The notes under the pieces: generated by a model
What the model was told of the DNA's origin: nothing
What the model saw: only the letters and a program-made list of their open reading frames with translations
The model's database searches: none
Shown here: positions 15,895-32,684 of the stretch, one piece after another
Position numbering within the stretch: the stretch's first letter is position 1
Layout: each line of letters starts with the position of its first letter
Assembly (NCBI RefSeq): GCF_000745175.1
Contig: NZ_JQNI01000004.1
Location: 384,001 to 448,000, forward strand
Direction of reading: 5' to 3'
Source of the DNA: Deinococcus sp. YIM 77859
GTDB lineage: Bacteria > Deinococcota > Deinococci > Deinococcales > Deinococcaceae
Length of the DNA stretch: 64,000 bases
Program-made: the position numbers and the translations under genes

Positions 15895-17081
15895 ATACGG
15901 ACGCCCTTTTTCAGGCCCTTGACCGTCAACGCCTCGAGACCCCTTCCTGGGGCTACGGCAACTCCGGCACTCGCTTCAAGACCTTTCCCGCTCCCGGCGC
16001 TGCCCGTGACGTGTGGGAAAAAATCGAGGACGCTGCCGAGGTCCACCGCCTCACCGGCATCGCCCCCTCCGTCGCCCTGCACATCCCCTGGGACGAGGTG
16101 GAAGACTATGTGGAACTGCGCCGCTTCGCCGAGTCGCACGGGGTGAGCCTCGGGGCGATCAACCCCAATGTCTTTCAGGACGACGCATACAGGTTGGGAA
16201 GTATCGCCAACCCCGATGGTCGTGCGCGCGAACAGGCCCTGGCACACCTGCTGGACTGCGTAGAGATCATGCGGCAGACCGGCTCGCGTGACCTCTCGCT
16301 ATGGTTTGCGGACGGCACGAACTACGCCGGGCAGGACGACCTGCGGGCCAGGAAGCGGCGGGTGCGGGAGGTGCTGCGGCGGGTTCATGACGCCCTGCCC
16401 GAGGGAAGCCGGATGCTCGTCGAGTACAAGCTCTTCGAGCCCGCCTTCTACGCGACCGATCTCTTCGATTGGGGCGCGGCCTACGCCCACTGCCTCGCGG
16501 TCGGGGAAAAGGCGCAGGTCCTCGTGGACCTGGGGCACCATGCGCAGAGCGTGAACATCGAGCAGATCGTCGCGTTCCTGCTTGACGAGGGGCGGCTGGG
16601 CGGCTTCCACTTCAACGCCCGGCGCTACGCGGACGATGACCTGATCGTAGGCACCACCAACCCTTACGAACTCTTCTGTATCTACGCGGAACTCGTGGCG
16701 GCCGAGAGAGCGGAGGACAAGCTCACCCGCACGACGGCGCAGAACGTCGCCTACATGATCGACCAGAGCCACAACATCGAGCCCAAGGTCGAGGCCATGC
16801 TCTACTCGGTCCTGAACTGCCAGGAGGCTTACGCAAAGGCCCTCCTGATTGACCGCGAGCGCCTCGCCGCCGCCCAGCAGGCGGGGGACGTGCTGGAGGC
16901 GCACCGCGTCTTCACGGACGCTTTCCGCACGGATGTCCGCCCCCTGCTCGCCGAGTGGCGCCGCTCGAAGGGGCTGCCCGAGGACCCCGTCGCCGCGCAT
17001 CGCGCCAGCGGTTACCAGGACAAGGTGGCTGCCGAGCGTGGGACCGCCCCCACGGGTGGAGGCTTTCCCGTCAAGAGCTGA
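15891..17081 (+). CDS. rhaI: L-rhamnose isomerase, rhizobial/Pseudomonas RhaI type
   Basis: 396 residues. It starts with GTG 15891, overlapping the regulator stop by 4 nt, with AGGAGGAG just upstream. A TIM-barrel sugar isomerase: [69 protein letters not shown] and [18 protein letters not shown], which include the acidic and His metal ligands of the family. It converts L-rhamnose to L-rhamnulose in the cytoplasm. It belongs to the non-E. coli isomerase type that usually accompanies the bifunctional aldolase/dehydrogenase found next. Confidence 0.92.
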   Translation: MNTDALFQALDRQRLETPSWGYGNSGTRFKTFPAPGAARDVWEKIEDAAEVHRLTGIAPSVALHIPWDEVEDYVELRRFAESHGVSLGAINPNVFQDDAYRLGSIANPDGRAREQALAHLLDCVEIMRQTGSRDLSLWFADGTNYAGQDDLRARKRRVREVLRRVHDALPEGSRMLVEYKLFEPAFYATDLFDWGAAYAHCLAVGEKAQVLVDLGHHAQSVNIEQIVAFLLDEGRLGGFHFNARRYADDDLIVGTTNPYELFCIYAELVAAERAEDKLTRTTAQNVAYMIDQSHNIEPKVEAMLYSVLNCQEAYAKALLIDRERLAAAQQAGDVLEAHRVFTDAFRTDVRPLLAEWRRSKGLPEDPVAAHRASGYQDKVAAERGTAPTGGGFPVKS

Positions 17082-17125
17082 ACCCGCCCGAATCCGCCTC
17101 TTTTCCCCTTTTCTCGGAGGATCTC

Positions 17126-20699
<3,574 letters not shown>

Positions 20700-20768
20700 A
20701 GCGGTGAGGAGGCGGTCAGATGAACGCGGGAACGTCCCGGTCTCCCCGAATCCACCCGAGGTTTCCCT

Positions 20769-21508
20769 ATGCAGATCGACCTCTTTATCACTTGCCTGAA
20801 TGACGCCCTGTTTCCCCGCACCGGCGAGGCCACGGTAAAGCTGCTCGAACGCCTGGGCCACGTGGTGCGCTTCAACGAGGAGCAGACCTGCTGCGGGCAG
20901 ATGCACTTCAATTCCGGGTACCAGGAAGATGCTCTGGTGTTGGTCCGGCACTTTGTGGAGACGTTCTGGGACGCCGAAGTTATCGTTGCCCCCAGCGGCT
21001 CTTGCGTCGGCATGGTCCGTGACCTCTACCCCCGTGCGGCGGCGTGGGCGGGCGACGAGCGGCTGCTTGCAGAGGTCAACGCCCTCGCCCCCCGGGTGTT
21101 CGAGCTCAGTGAATTTCTGGTGAGGTACCTGGGCGTCGAGGACGTGGGCGCGTACTACCCGCACCGCGTCACCTACCATCAGACCTGCCACGCGATGCGT
21201 GTGCTGCGGGTGGGAGACGCGCCGCTGCGGCTGCTGCGGAACGTGCGCGGCCTGAGGCTGGTGGAACTTTCGCAGGTGGAGCAGTGCTGCGGCTTCGGGG
21301 GGACCTTTAGCGTGAAGAACGCCGATACAAGCACCGCGATGCTCGCCGACAAGGTGCAGCACGTGATGGGTACGGGTGCCGAGGCCTGCACTGCGGGGGA
21401 TAACTCCTGTCTGATGCATATCGGTGGGGGACTTTCCCGCCTGCGCAGCGGAACGCGTGTGGTGCATCTGGCAGAAATTCTTGCGAGCACGGAGCAGGAG
21501 GTCTTTGG

Positions 21509-21512
<4 letters not shown>
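20769..21512 (+). CDS. lutA: lactate utilization protein A, CCG-domain Fe-S protein
   Basis: 247 residues with two CCG cysteine-rich domains: NEEQTCCGQMHFNSGY near residue 40 and VEQCCGFGGTFSVKN near residue 175, plus a TYHQTCHAMR segment. This is the LutA (YkgE) subunit of the LutABC complex that oxidises L-lactate to pyruvate. It is encoded right after the genes that make lactate from rhamnose. Confidence 0.92.
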
Positions 21513-22998
<1,486 letters not shown>

Positions 22999-23002
<4 letters not shown>

Positions 23003-23652
23003 GTGGCAAAGCAGAGGCCCGTCTGGAGATCCTGACGCGCATCAACCGTGCTGCGGCGCAGGAGGACACGCGCCCCCAGCGCCCCCCGGTGACGCCTTCG
23101 GTCCGTCCGCGTGAGGCGATCGTGTCCCAATTCGCCGCGTTTGCTGCGGATTACCGCGCGAACGTCCTCCGGGTGGACGCGGGTCAACTGCCGACCACCA
23201 TCCGTGACGTCCTCCGGGCCCGCGGGAGTGAATGCGCCGCCATCCCGCAGGACCTGCCGCCCGAATGGCTGCCGCGGGACCTCCCGGTCCTCCGGGACGA
23301 GCCGGGCGGAACGGACCTGACGGCGGTGCAGTCCGTCATCACGGGGTGCGCGGTGGCCATCGCCGAGACCGGTACTGTGGTGCTTGACCACGGGCCAGGC
23401 CAGGGACGGCGTGCGCTGAGCCTGGTGCCCGATCACCACATCTGCATTGTGGAGGAGGCGCAGGTGGTGGACACCGTGCCGGAGGCGGTCGCCCGGTTGG
23501 AGGCAAGTGTGCGGCGCGGTCAGCCGCTCACCTGGATCAGCGGGCCGAGCGCGACCAGCGACATCGAACTCAGCCGTGTGGAGGGGGTGCACGGTCCGCG
23601 GGTGCTCGACCTTCTGATTGTGCAGGAGCCCGCGTCGCTCCGGGCAACGTGA
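22999..23652 (+). CDS. lutC: lactate utilization protein C
   Basis: 217 residues from ATG 22999, which overlaps the lutB stop by 4 nt. It shares the LUD fold: ITGCAVAIAETGTVVLDHGPGQGRRALSLVPDHHICIVEE and ISGPSATSDIELSRVEGVHGP. It completes LutABC. The last 83 nt overlap, in opposite orientation, the 3' end of the histidine kinase gene at 23570. Confidence 0.9.
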
Positions 23653-24988
23653 AGGTGACGGCCGTTCCCACACCGAGGGTGCTGGTGATCTCGATCTGCC
23701 CGCCGTGCGCCTCGACAATGGAGCGGCAGATGCTCAGCCCCAGGCCGCTGCCTCCACCCGAGCGAGCTTGATCGGCGCGGTACAGCCGGTCGAACACGTG
23801 CGGCAGGTGTTCCGGGGCAATACCGCTACCGGTGTCCTGTACTCGCACCACCACCTGCTTTTCGCTGCGGCTCACGGTGACGTCCACCCGGCCGCCGGGG
23901 GGCGTGTGGGCCAGAGCGTTTCCCAGTAGGTTCTGGAGAACCCGCGTGATTCGCACCCGGTCCAGGGGGACGGTGCCGTCACCCTCGGGCAGCGTGGTCT
24001 CCAGCGTCACCCCCTGTGCCCGCGCCACCTCCTGGAAGTTGCCCACCGCGTCCGCAATCAGTCCGGCCACGGCGGTCGGCTGCCGGTGGATGTGCAGCTC
24101 GCCCGCGTCGGCCAGCGACAGGAAGCGCAGGTCGTTCACGAGCTGGGAGACGTGCTGGGTTTCACGGTGCAGGCGCGCGAGACGTTCTGGCGTGGGCTGG
24201 AAGGTGCCGTCCAGCATGCCTTCTAACGTTCCCGCAATCACCGAGAGCGGCGTCTGAAGGTCGTGGGCGATATCGGCCGTGAGTTGCCGCCGTGCCTGCT
24301 GGTTGCGCAGCACCTCCTGGTGCATTGCCCCAAAGGCGCTGAGCACTTCCCCAAACTCGTCGGTGCGGCTCTGGCGCAAGGGGGGCGGGGCCGCCTCCCC
24401 CCGTTGCAGCGCCCGAATGCCGCGCCGCAGCTCTGCGAGCGGCCTCAGGAGAGTCTGTGACACCAACAGGCCCATGAGCACTGCCCACACGGTGGCCCCG
24501 AGCATCGCCCAACCGAGCGCGTGGGCGGTCCGGGCCAGGAATTCCTGGCTGCGCCGGTCAGGATGGAGTTGGCGGCCCGAGGGCACCAGGTACGCCACCG
24601 TCTTGCCCTCTACAGTGACTGGCGTTTCCGGGCGGTCTACGACCCTTTGGCCCTCCGCCACGTCCGGCGTGGCATACACGGCCCGGTGCTCCGCGTCCAG
24701 CACAATCCACGGACTCAAGGAGACGCGGCGCCCATCGTCGGGCGGTGGGTGCTCGTCTGGGCCTTTCGGTCGAGAGGGCCAGTACCCGCTCACGTTCCCG
24801 TGTGCCTGCACGTAGCTCTGCACGTCCCTGACCAGCGTTTCCCGTGCCTGCTCACCCAGAAAGGCATTAAACTCCGACCGAGTGGACACGGCAGCAATGA
24901 CCCCTACGGCGCCCAGGGCCAGAGCGCTGACCAACACAAAGGCCAGCGTGAGCCGCCAGGCGAGCGTACGCCAAAAGGGGCGTTTCAC
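23570..24988 (-). CDS. sensor histidine kinase
   Basis: 472 residues with two membrane segments (about residues 13-33 and 157-177) flanking a sensor region of roughly 120 residues, then HAMP (LLRPLAELRRGIRALQRGE), an H box with phosphoacceptor His in ADIAHDLQTPLS, N box LQNLLGNALAHTP, G1 DTGSGIAPEH and G2 GGGSGLGLSI. It autophosphorylates and passes the phosphate to the partner regulator encoded just upstream, whose stop overlaps this start by 4 nt. The stimulus is unknown; the sensor region is proline-rich and not recognised. Its 3' end overlaps lutC by 83 nt on the other strand. Confidence 0.9.
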   Translation of the reverse strand: MKRPFWRTLAWRLTLAFVLVSALALGAVGVIAAVSTRSEFNAFLGEQARETLVRDVQSYVQAHGNVSGYWPSRPKGPDEHPPPDDGRRVSLSPWIVLDAEHRAVYATPDVAEGQRVVDRPETPVTVEGKTVAYLVPSGRQLHPDRRSQEFLARTAHALGWAMLGATVWAVLMGLLVSQTLLRPLAELRRGIRALQRGEAAPPPLRQSRTDEFGEVLSAFGAMHQEVLRNQQARRQLTADIAHDLQTPLSVIAGTLEGMLDGTFQPTPERLARLHRETQHVSQLVNDLRFLSLADAGELHIHRQPTAVAGLIADAVGNFQEVARAQGVTLETTLPEGDGTVPLDRVRITRVLQNLLGNALAHTPPGGRVDVTVSRSEKQVVVRVQDTGSGIAPEHLPHVFDRLYRADQARSGGGSGLGLSICRSIVEAHGGQIEITSTLGVGTAVTFTLPGATRAPAQSEGRAPADRAPPPHG

Positions 24989-25665
24989 GAGCCTGAACCG
25001 GGGTTAAGGCGGTAGCCCACGCCAAACACCGTCTCGATGTGCCGCGGTTTGCCGGGTTCGTCTTCGATCTTTGCGCGTAGATTCCGCACGTGGACGTCGA
25101 TGGTGCGCTCAGAGCCCAGGGCCTCCTCCTGAAGCTGTTCCAGCAGCTCCAGCCGGGTAAAGACTCGCCCCGGCGCTCGCAAAAACGCCGTCATCAGCTC
25201 GAACTCCGAACGGGTCAGGTCCACCCGCCCGCCCCGCACCCGAAAGATTCGGGACACTGGGTCGAGTTCAAGGTCCCCGGCGCGCAGCACGGCCGCTGGG
25301 GGTTCACTTCCCCGCCGCAGGTGCGCCCGTACGCGTGCGAGCAGCTCCGCCATGGAAAAGGGCTTGGTGACATAATCGTCTGCGCCCAGTTCCAAACCCA
25401 ACACCTTGTCAAGTTCTGCGTCGCGTGCAGTCAGAAAGATGACGGGCACATGGTCAGTGGTTCGAAAGCGGCGCAGGAACTCCAGACCGTCCATATGGGG
25501 CATCATGACGTCAAGCAGCACCAGATCTGGGCGGTGATGGCGGGCTTCCAGCAAGCCTTCCTGGCCGTTTGACGCCACGCGCACCCGGTAGCCGTGTTCC
25601 TCAAGGTACTCGCGCACCATATCGCGCACGCCGGCGTTGTCCTCCACAATCAGGACGGTTTTCAT
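24985..25665 (-). CDS. OmpR/PhoB-family response regulator
   Basis: 226 residues from ATG 25665, where the receiver domain begins (MKTVLIVEDN). Phosphoacceptor Asp lies in DLVLLDVMMPHMDG, with the conserved Thr and Lys in VIFLTARDAE and DYVTKPFSMAEL. The C-terminal winged helix (FRVRGGRVDLTRSEFELMTAFLR, RTIDVHVRNLRAKIED, VFGVGYRL) is the OmpR DNA-binding type. It is the partner of the kinase at 23570-24988. Confidence 0.92.
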   Translation of the reverse strand: MKTVLIVEDNAGVRDMVREYLEEHGYRVRVASNGQEGLLEARHHRPDLVLLDVMMPHMDGLEFLRRFRTTDHVPVIFLTARDAELDKVLGLELGADDYVTKPFSMAELLARVRAHLRRGSEPPAAVLRAGDLELDPVSRIFRVRGGRVDLTRSEFELMTAFLRAPGRVFTRLELLEQLQEEALGSERTIDVHVRNLRAKIEDEPGKPRHIETVFGVGYRLNPGSGS

Positions 25666-25825
25666 GGTCTGCCCTGGGCCCCTGTCACGCGAGAAGGAAA
25701 GGTCATCCTGAGAATCTTGCATACGCTCTCGTCCTGGCAGGGGGTCAACCGCCGAGCTGTCTAACGCGCTCACCGCCCAGGAGCCCCTGTGCGGTGAGAC
25801 TGCCCAGCGGTTCGCGCTTCTCCTT

Positions 25826-26206
25826 CTACTCCTCGGCCCCGATGCCCGGCGTCAGGGCGAGCTGGAGAGCGGGAAGGCCCTGAGTATCCTCATCGTCCAA
25901 CAGGGCGAGGGTATAGGTGCCGTCCTCCGCGACATTCACCGTCGAGCGCAGGACATCTTGTTGACCGGGAGCGAGGGCGGACGGGGTGATCACAACCTCA
26001 TGCAGGCCACGAGTGACGTTCTGGGGAAACAGGGGAAAAGAGCTGGGAAACACGTCGTCAAACACCAATCGACCGTCCACATAAACGTCCACCAGTTCGC
26101 CCAGTTGGCTGCTGTTTTCGAAGTACACCTCGGCGGCGGAGGCGGTGGGCAAGGTGGCGGCAAAGAGGGCAGAAAGCAGCAGGGCCGGAAGGTTCTTGAT
26201 TCGCAT
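25826..26206 (-). CDS. secreted DUF4397-like protein
   Basis: 126 residues: a signal peptide (KNLPALLLSALFAATLPTASA) followed by a short beta-rich domain with VDVYVDGRLVFDDV, the hallmark of DUF4397 proteins, and TLALLDDEDTQGLP. Exported, function unknown. It sits alone between the two-component system and the acyl-CoA ligase. Confidence 0.7.
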   Translation of the reverse strand: MRIKNLPALLLSALFAATLPTASAAEVYFENSSQLGELVDVYVDGRLVFDDVFPSSFPLFPQNVTRGLHEVVITPSALAPGQQDVLRSTVNVAEDGTYTLALLDDEDTQGLPALQLALTPGIGAEE

Positions 26207-26272
26207 AGGTCGTCCTTTCTTGGTGCGGTAGGCACCGAGTGGGGGCGTCTCGCCTGTCCCTCACGGCGCGAA

Positions 26273-26304
26273 GTATGCGGGCCGCCTGTTCAGGGCCCGC
26301 ATAC
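26273..26304. terminator. hairpin between acyl-CoA ligase and DUF4397 gene
   Basis: GTATGCGGGC at 26273-26282 pairs perfectly with GCCCGCATAC at 26295-26304 around a 12-nt loop. It lies 3' of the leftward acyl-CoA ligase gene. No long T run follows, so termination by the hairpin is plausible but not certain. Confidence 0.4.
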
Positions 26305-26376
26305 ACGCTGTTGAGAAGTTGTGAAGAGCCTCCGCAGCGCTGGAGGGCTGCGAACCTGTCTCCCCGGACCTTCCGG

Positions 26377-28065
<1,689 letters not shown>

Positions 28066-28177
28066 GGGGCCTCCTGCAAGGGTGCCGGGCCGACTGCCAG
28101 AGGTCGGGGCCGGAACCGGGCGATTAGGTGTATTCCGAGTGTAGGACAAAGCGCGGCAGATGCGCACGTCCCCGTTA

Positions 28178-28193
28178 CTCGTCACGTGACGAG
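28178..28193. promoter_or_regulatory. 16-bp perfect palindrome, candidate operator
   Basis: CTCGTCACGTGACGAG is a perfect palindrome in the 236-bp divergent region between the acyl-CoA ligase and alcohol dehydrogenase genes. Size and position suit a TetR- or MarR-type operator. No regulator gene is adjacent. Confidence 0.45.
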
Positions 28194-28301
28194 CAGGAGG
28201 CGTGACGTCCTGGGCGGGGGCCGCCCCTATGCCGGTAGACTGAAAGCCCTTGAGGCCAACTCAGGTGCCGCTTCCTCGCTCCTCTCTTCCGGAGGTTCTC
28301 C

Positions 28302-29579
28302 TTGCTCACGTCTCAGCATGAAACCCTGTTTACCATCGAAGCCACGCCGGTCAAGTTCGGTCCTGGGGCGGCTGCCGACGCGGGCTGGGAAGCGGCTCGC
28401 CTCAACATTCGCCGCGCCTTTGTGGTCCTCGATCCGGCCCTAGCAGAGCGTGAGGCGGCACGCGGCGTGCTGATGAGCCTGCGGGCCGCAGGAATTGACC
28501 CGGTCGTCTTCAGCGATATTCGGGTAGAGCCCGACCTGGCTAGCCTGGAGCGAGCTGCAGCGGCGGCGCGGGAGGCAGCGCCCGACGGTTTTGTCGCCCT
28601 GGGGGGCGGTTCCACCATTGATACAGCCAAGGTCGCCAATCTGCTGACGACCCATGGTGGCCGCGTGATGGATTATGTGAATCCGCCCATCGGCGGGGGC
28701 CAGCCCGTGCCGGCGCCCCTGCGGCCCCTGTTGGCTATCCCCACAACAGCCGGTTCGGGGTCGGAGGCGACGACTGTGGCCATCCTCGATCTGCCCGAAC
28801 TGGGGGTCAAGAGCGGCATCAGTCACCGTTACCTGCGTCCTGCACAAGCCATTGTGGATCCGGAGCTCACCCGTACCGCTCCCGGAAGCGTGATCGCCGC
28901 AGCAGGGTTGGATGTGGTGTGTCACGCGGCAGAGAGTTTTCTCAGCCGTCCCTACACCAGCCGTCCACGCCCGGCGACTCCCGCTGAGCGCCCCCCCTAC
29001 CAGGGGAGCAACCCCGTCGCAGATCTCTGGTCGGCGCAGGCCCTGCGGTACGGTGGGCAGTACCTTCGCCGCGCCGTGCACAATCCGGACGACCTAGAAG
29101 CGCGCGGTTTCATGATGCTGTCAGCCACGATGGCTGGGGTGGGCTTCGGCTCGGCGGGTGTCCACATTCCGCATGCCTGCGCCTACCCCATCGCAGGGTT
29201 ACGCCACACCTATCATGCGCCCGGCTACCCGGAGGATCATGCGTTTGTGCCGCACGGCTTCAGTGTGATCGTCACGGCTCCCGCCGCCTTCCGCTTCACG
29301 TTTGACGCTCATCCTGCCAAGCATGTAGAGGCTGCAAGGTTGCTGACTGGCCAGAATGACACTCCAGAAGATCGAGAGGCCCTCCCCAACGCCCTGCTTG
29401 ACCTGATGCGGGATGTGGGCGCACCAAGCGGCGTGGCCGAGCTTGGCTACAGCGAGGCTGACCTTCCTGCTCTGGTGGCAGGAGCACAAAAGCAGCAGCG
29501 GCTCCTTGCCGTTGCGCCGAAAATGCCCACCGCGGAGGACCTCACCGATATCCTGCGCGCCTCCTTGTACAACCGCTGA
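28302..29579 (+). CDS. iron-containing alcohol dehydrogenase (hydroxyacid-oxoacid transhydrogenase-like)
   Basis: 425 residues from TTG 28302, with GGAGG 7 nt upstream. Group III alcohol dehydrogenase: nucleotide-binding GGGSTIDTAKV near residue 107, IPTTAGSGSEAT near residue 148, Fe ligands in AAAGLDVVCHAAESF and HIPHACAYPIAGLRHTYHAPGYP. The C terminus (ALPNALLDLMRDVGAPSGVAELGYSEADLPALV) and the long loop after AESFLSR resemble hydroxyacid-oxoacid transhydrogenases. It ends 30 nt before the first CRISPR repeat, with no terminator visible. Confidence 0.82.
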   Translation: MLTSQHETLFTIEATPVKFGPGAAADAGWEAARLNIRRAFVVLDPALAEREAARGVLMSLRAAGIDPVVFSDIRVEPDLASLERAAAAAREAAPDGFVALGGGSTIDTAKVANLLTTHGGRVMDYVNPPIGGGQPVPAPLRPLLAIPTTAGSGSEATTVAILDLPELGVKSGISHRYLRPAQAIVDPELTRTAPGSVIAAAGLDVVCHAAESFLSRPYTSRPRPATPAERPPYQGSNPVADLWSAQALRYGGQYLRRAVHNPDDLEARGFMMLSATMAGVGFGSAGVHIPHACAYPIAGLRHTYHAPGYPEDHAFVPHGFSVIVTAPAAFRFTFDAHPAKHVEAARLLTGQNDTPEDREALPNALLDLMRDVGAPSGVAELGYSEADLPALVAGAQKQQRLLAVAPKMPTAEDLTDILRASLYNR

Positions 29580-29609
29580 GTGCCTCGTTCCCTGCGGTTG
29601 ATCAGCTCC

Positions 29610-31956
29610 TGCTTCATCCCCACCCGCGTGGGGAACACCCGCGATTTCGCCCACGCGTTTCCAAAACACGCGGTTCATCCCCACCCGCGTGGGGAACACA
29701 AGCGGTGCCACAGCCAGCGGCCCTTCTGCTTCGGTTCATCCCCACCCGCGTGGGGAACACTCCCACACAACCCGCACGGGCAGGGGGCGCTGCGGTTCAT
29801 CCCCACCCGCGTGGGGAACACGTAGGTATGTATTTTTTCTTTTTCTTCTTTTTCGGTTCATCCCCACCCGCGTGGGGAACACTCGCGGCCTGTTCGACCG
29901 TGCTGGCCGACTCGCGGTTCATCCCCACCCGCGTGGGGAACACTTCATGTTGGGGAACCTCGGAGATGATGACGACGGTTCATCCCCACCCGCGTGGGGA
30001 ACACGGCCGCCGCCCCGCCCAGAGACGGCGGCTGAGCGGTTCATCCCCACCCGCGTGGGGAACACGGGTCGAGCAACCGCCCCCCCACGTAGAAGGGCGG
30101 TTCATCCCCACCCGCGTGGGGAACACGCCTCTTGCGCGGAGGGAATAGGGAGGTTATACGGTTCATCCCCACCCGCGTGGGGAACACTGGTGCGCGGCGG
30201 GGCCACCGACCTGCGGGCTCGGTTCATCCCCACCCGCGTGGGGAACACCCTACGCATGGTCTCGCCCGGTGGGGGTGGGCCGGTTCATCCCCACCCGCGT
30301 GGGGAACACGCAATCCCCTGATAGCGCGCCCACGCCTCGGCCGGTTCATCCCCACCCGCGTGGGGAACACCGGTCGAGGAAAACGCGTTCCGCGACACGG
30401 GCAGGTTCATCCCCACCCGCGTGGGGAACACGTGCTCTCGTCCCAGTTCCGATTTTCGACCTGCGGTTCATCCCCACCCGCGTGGGGAACACTGTCCGTT
30501 GAAAATGCCCAGGGTGGTGTTGTTCGGTTCATCCCCACCCGCGTGGGGAACACACGACGGTGATCCCGGCCCCGTCCGCGATGTACGGTTCATCCCCACC
30601 CGCGTGGGGAACACCGGGAACGTACGTGCTGCTGGAGGTTAATGCCCGGTTCATCCCCACCCGCGTGGGGAACACAACATACTGGAGATTGGCTACAGCA
30701 CCATTGGCGGTTCATCCCCACCCGCGTGGGGAACACCGGGGCGTGAGGAGGCTGGGGCGGGTGCGGTGCGGTTCATCCCCACCCGCGTGGGGAACACGCC
30801 CAGTACAGCCGCGCCGACCTGCTGAGCGGCGGTTCATCCCCACCCGCGTGGGGAACACACGTTCTGGGGGAAGTTCCGAAAATTATTTCACGGTTCATCC
30901 CCACCCGCGTGGGGAACACATTCCGCTGTCTAGTGCCACCTGTTCCTGACTCGGTTCATCCCCACCCGCGTGGGGAACACGCTGGACAGGTAGCAGGCGC
31001 GGATGCGCGCCGCGGTTCATCCCCACCCGCGTGGGGAACACCCTACCAGCGCACCCAGGAGCTGCTGCGTGGCCGGTTCATCCCCACCCGCGTGGGGAAC
31101 ACGAGGCCGTCCGAAATGGCTCGGCCCGCCGCGTCGGTTCATCCCCACCCGCGTGGGGAACACACGCCACGGGCGGCGCACGGAGAGGAGACCCCCGGTT
31201 CATCCCCACCCGCGTGGGGAACACGTTTTTCGGTGCGTAGCCCGCGAGAATCGCGGCGGTTCATCCCCACCCGCGTGGGGAACACTGGCGGGCAGGGAAA
31301 TCGGAGAGGCTCTTCACCGGTTCATCCCCACCCGCGTGGGGAACACCGGTAGGCGGCGGTTTCGGCAGCCAGCACCGCCGGTTCATCCCCACCCGCGTGG
31401 GGAACACGTTTTTCGGTGCGTAGCCCGCGAGAATCGCGGCGGTTCATCCCCACCCGCGTGGGGAACACTGGCGGGCAGGGAAATCGGAGAGGCTCTTCAC
31501 CGGTTCATCCCCACCCGCGTGGGGAACACCGGTAGGCGGCGGTTTCGGCAGCCAGCACCGCCGGTTCATCCCCACCCGCGTGGGGAACACGCGGCAGGGA
31601 GCGGGAAATGCCCGCTCCCTGCCGGTTCATCCCCACCCGCGTGGGGAACACGGGCACCGCGTAGTAACCGAGTTGCCGGGCGCCGGTTCATCCCCACCCG
31701 CGTGGGGAACACGTTCCAGCCGCGTGGGGGCATTGCTCGTTTAGCGGTTCATCCCCACCCGCGTGGGGAACACCCGCCGTGCCCGAACAACTCACAGGCC
31801 GTCACCGGTTCATCCCCACCCGCGTGGGGAACACGTGAGCGTTCACGCCTACGGCGCGGCGATTGACGGTTCATCCCCACCCGCGTGGGGAACACGTGTC
31901 GGATGAGCGTCACCACCTCCCCGCCCTCGGTTCATCCCCACCCGCGTGGGGAACAC
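29610..31956 (-). CRISPR. type I-E CRISPR array 1 (39 repeats, 38 spacers)
   Basis: A strict 61-bp period: 29-nt repeat plus 32-nt spacer. Read on the minus strand the repeat is GTGTTCCCCACG followed by CGGGTGGGGATGAACCG, the type I-E consensus form with an internal palindrome. The repeat at 29610 is degenerate at the end opposite the palindrome (TGC instead of CGG), which marks the leader-distal end. The leader therefore lies on the right, beyond 31956, and crRNAs are made from the minus strand. A block of three spacers is duplicated (31196-31378 equals 31379-31561). The repeat at 30403 has A in place of the first base. Confidence 0.98.
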
Positions 31957-32100
31957 ACTTCAGAAACACATTGTTTTACACCCCTGATGAGCCCGGAAGG
32001 GTCCTTGGCTCTATGTTACTTGGCTTACTTTTCATGCAGCGCGGCGTGACACCAGCTTCAAGCTAGCGCGCCAGCTTTGTGACGTACAGCCAGCGGGGTG
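31957..32100 (-). promoter_or_regulatory. leader of CRISPR array 1 (approximate right limit)
   Basis: Relatively AT-rich DNA directly beyond the last intact repeat, including an ACATTGTTTTACA stretch, on the leader side expected from repeat orientation. It shares only the final AAGT before the first repeat with the leader of array 2. The promoter was not resolved. Confidence 0.5.
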
Positions 32101-32399
32101 TCTTGGTGGCTCGCGAAGGGCTGAACCCAGGAGCGTCTGATCTGTGGGGAAAAACGAGCCTGGTGCCGATGACGTGTGAGGGCCATACCTCACGCTCAGG
32201 GAACGACCGAATTTGACGTTCCGGCCGGGCAGCATCTGGGTGTCGCGCCGAAAAAGCGCGATGCAGACACTGCCACGCGCTCCATCCCAATTGGAGGCGA
32301 GCGCACCCCCCGGATCTGATGCCTGCGGTGCCCAGTCCCTGGGCGCTGACAGACCGTCATGTCCTGTTTCGCGGCCCGACCCGGCCTGGGAGAGACACC
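32101..32399. other. intergenic stretch without a supported gene
   Basis: About 300 bp between the array 1 leader and the small ORF at 32400. No frame has family text or a ribosome binding site. Confidence 0.4.
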
Positions 32400-32657
32400 A
32401 TGATCCGTCCCTCTGGCTGCCTAGCCCCTGTCCTGGCCTTTTGTTGTCTCATACGGATTCCGACCCCAGCCATAGCCCCCGGGAAAGCGCCCAAGGCTCA
32501 CTCCATTCTGGAATCCCTTGGAATCCGTACCACCTCGCGGCTGGCCGCAGCGTTTGGCCGCAGAGTAGCCTCACCCTGGCCTGACTCGCTTGCAAAACCT
32601 TCCGCCCTGCTCTGGCCCGGAGGTGACAACGACAAGGGTGGGGGAGGGCTGGGTTGA
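32400..32657 (+). CDS. small ORF before the TPR regulator (uncertain)
   Basis: 85 codons from ATG 32400 with GGGAGAG 8 nt upstream. The first 25 residues are hydrophobic with a PTPAIA segment that could act as a signal peptide. The remainder is basic and unlike any family I know. It ends 28 nt before the TPR regulator. It may be a small exported protein or a chance frame. Confidence 0.22.
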   Translation: MIRPSGCLAPVLAFCCLIRIPTPAIAPGKAPKAHSILESLGIRTTSRLAAAFGRRVASPWPDSLAKPSALLWPGGDNDKGGGGLG

Positions 32658-32684
32658 AGCAGCCAAGGGCTCTACACTGATGGG

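Noticed and set aside
29689..32066. Chains of open frames reading FIPTRVGNT / HPHPRGEH / SSPPAWGT
   Set aside because: These are translations of the 61-bp CRISPR period in three frames, not proteins.
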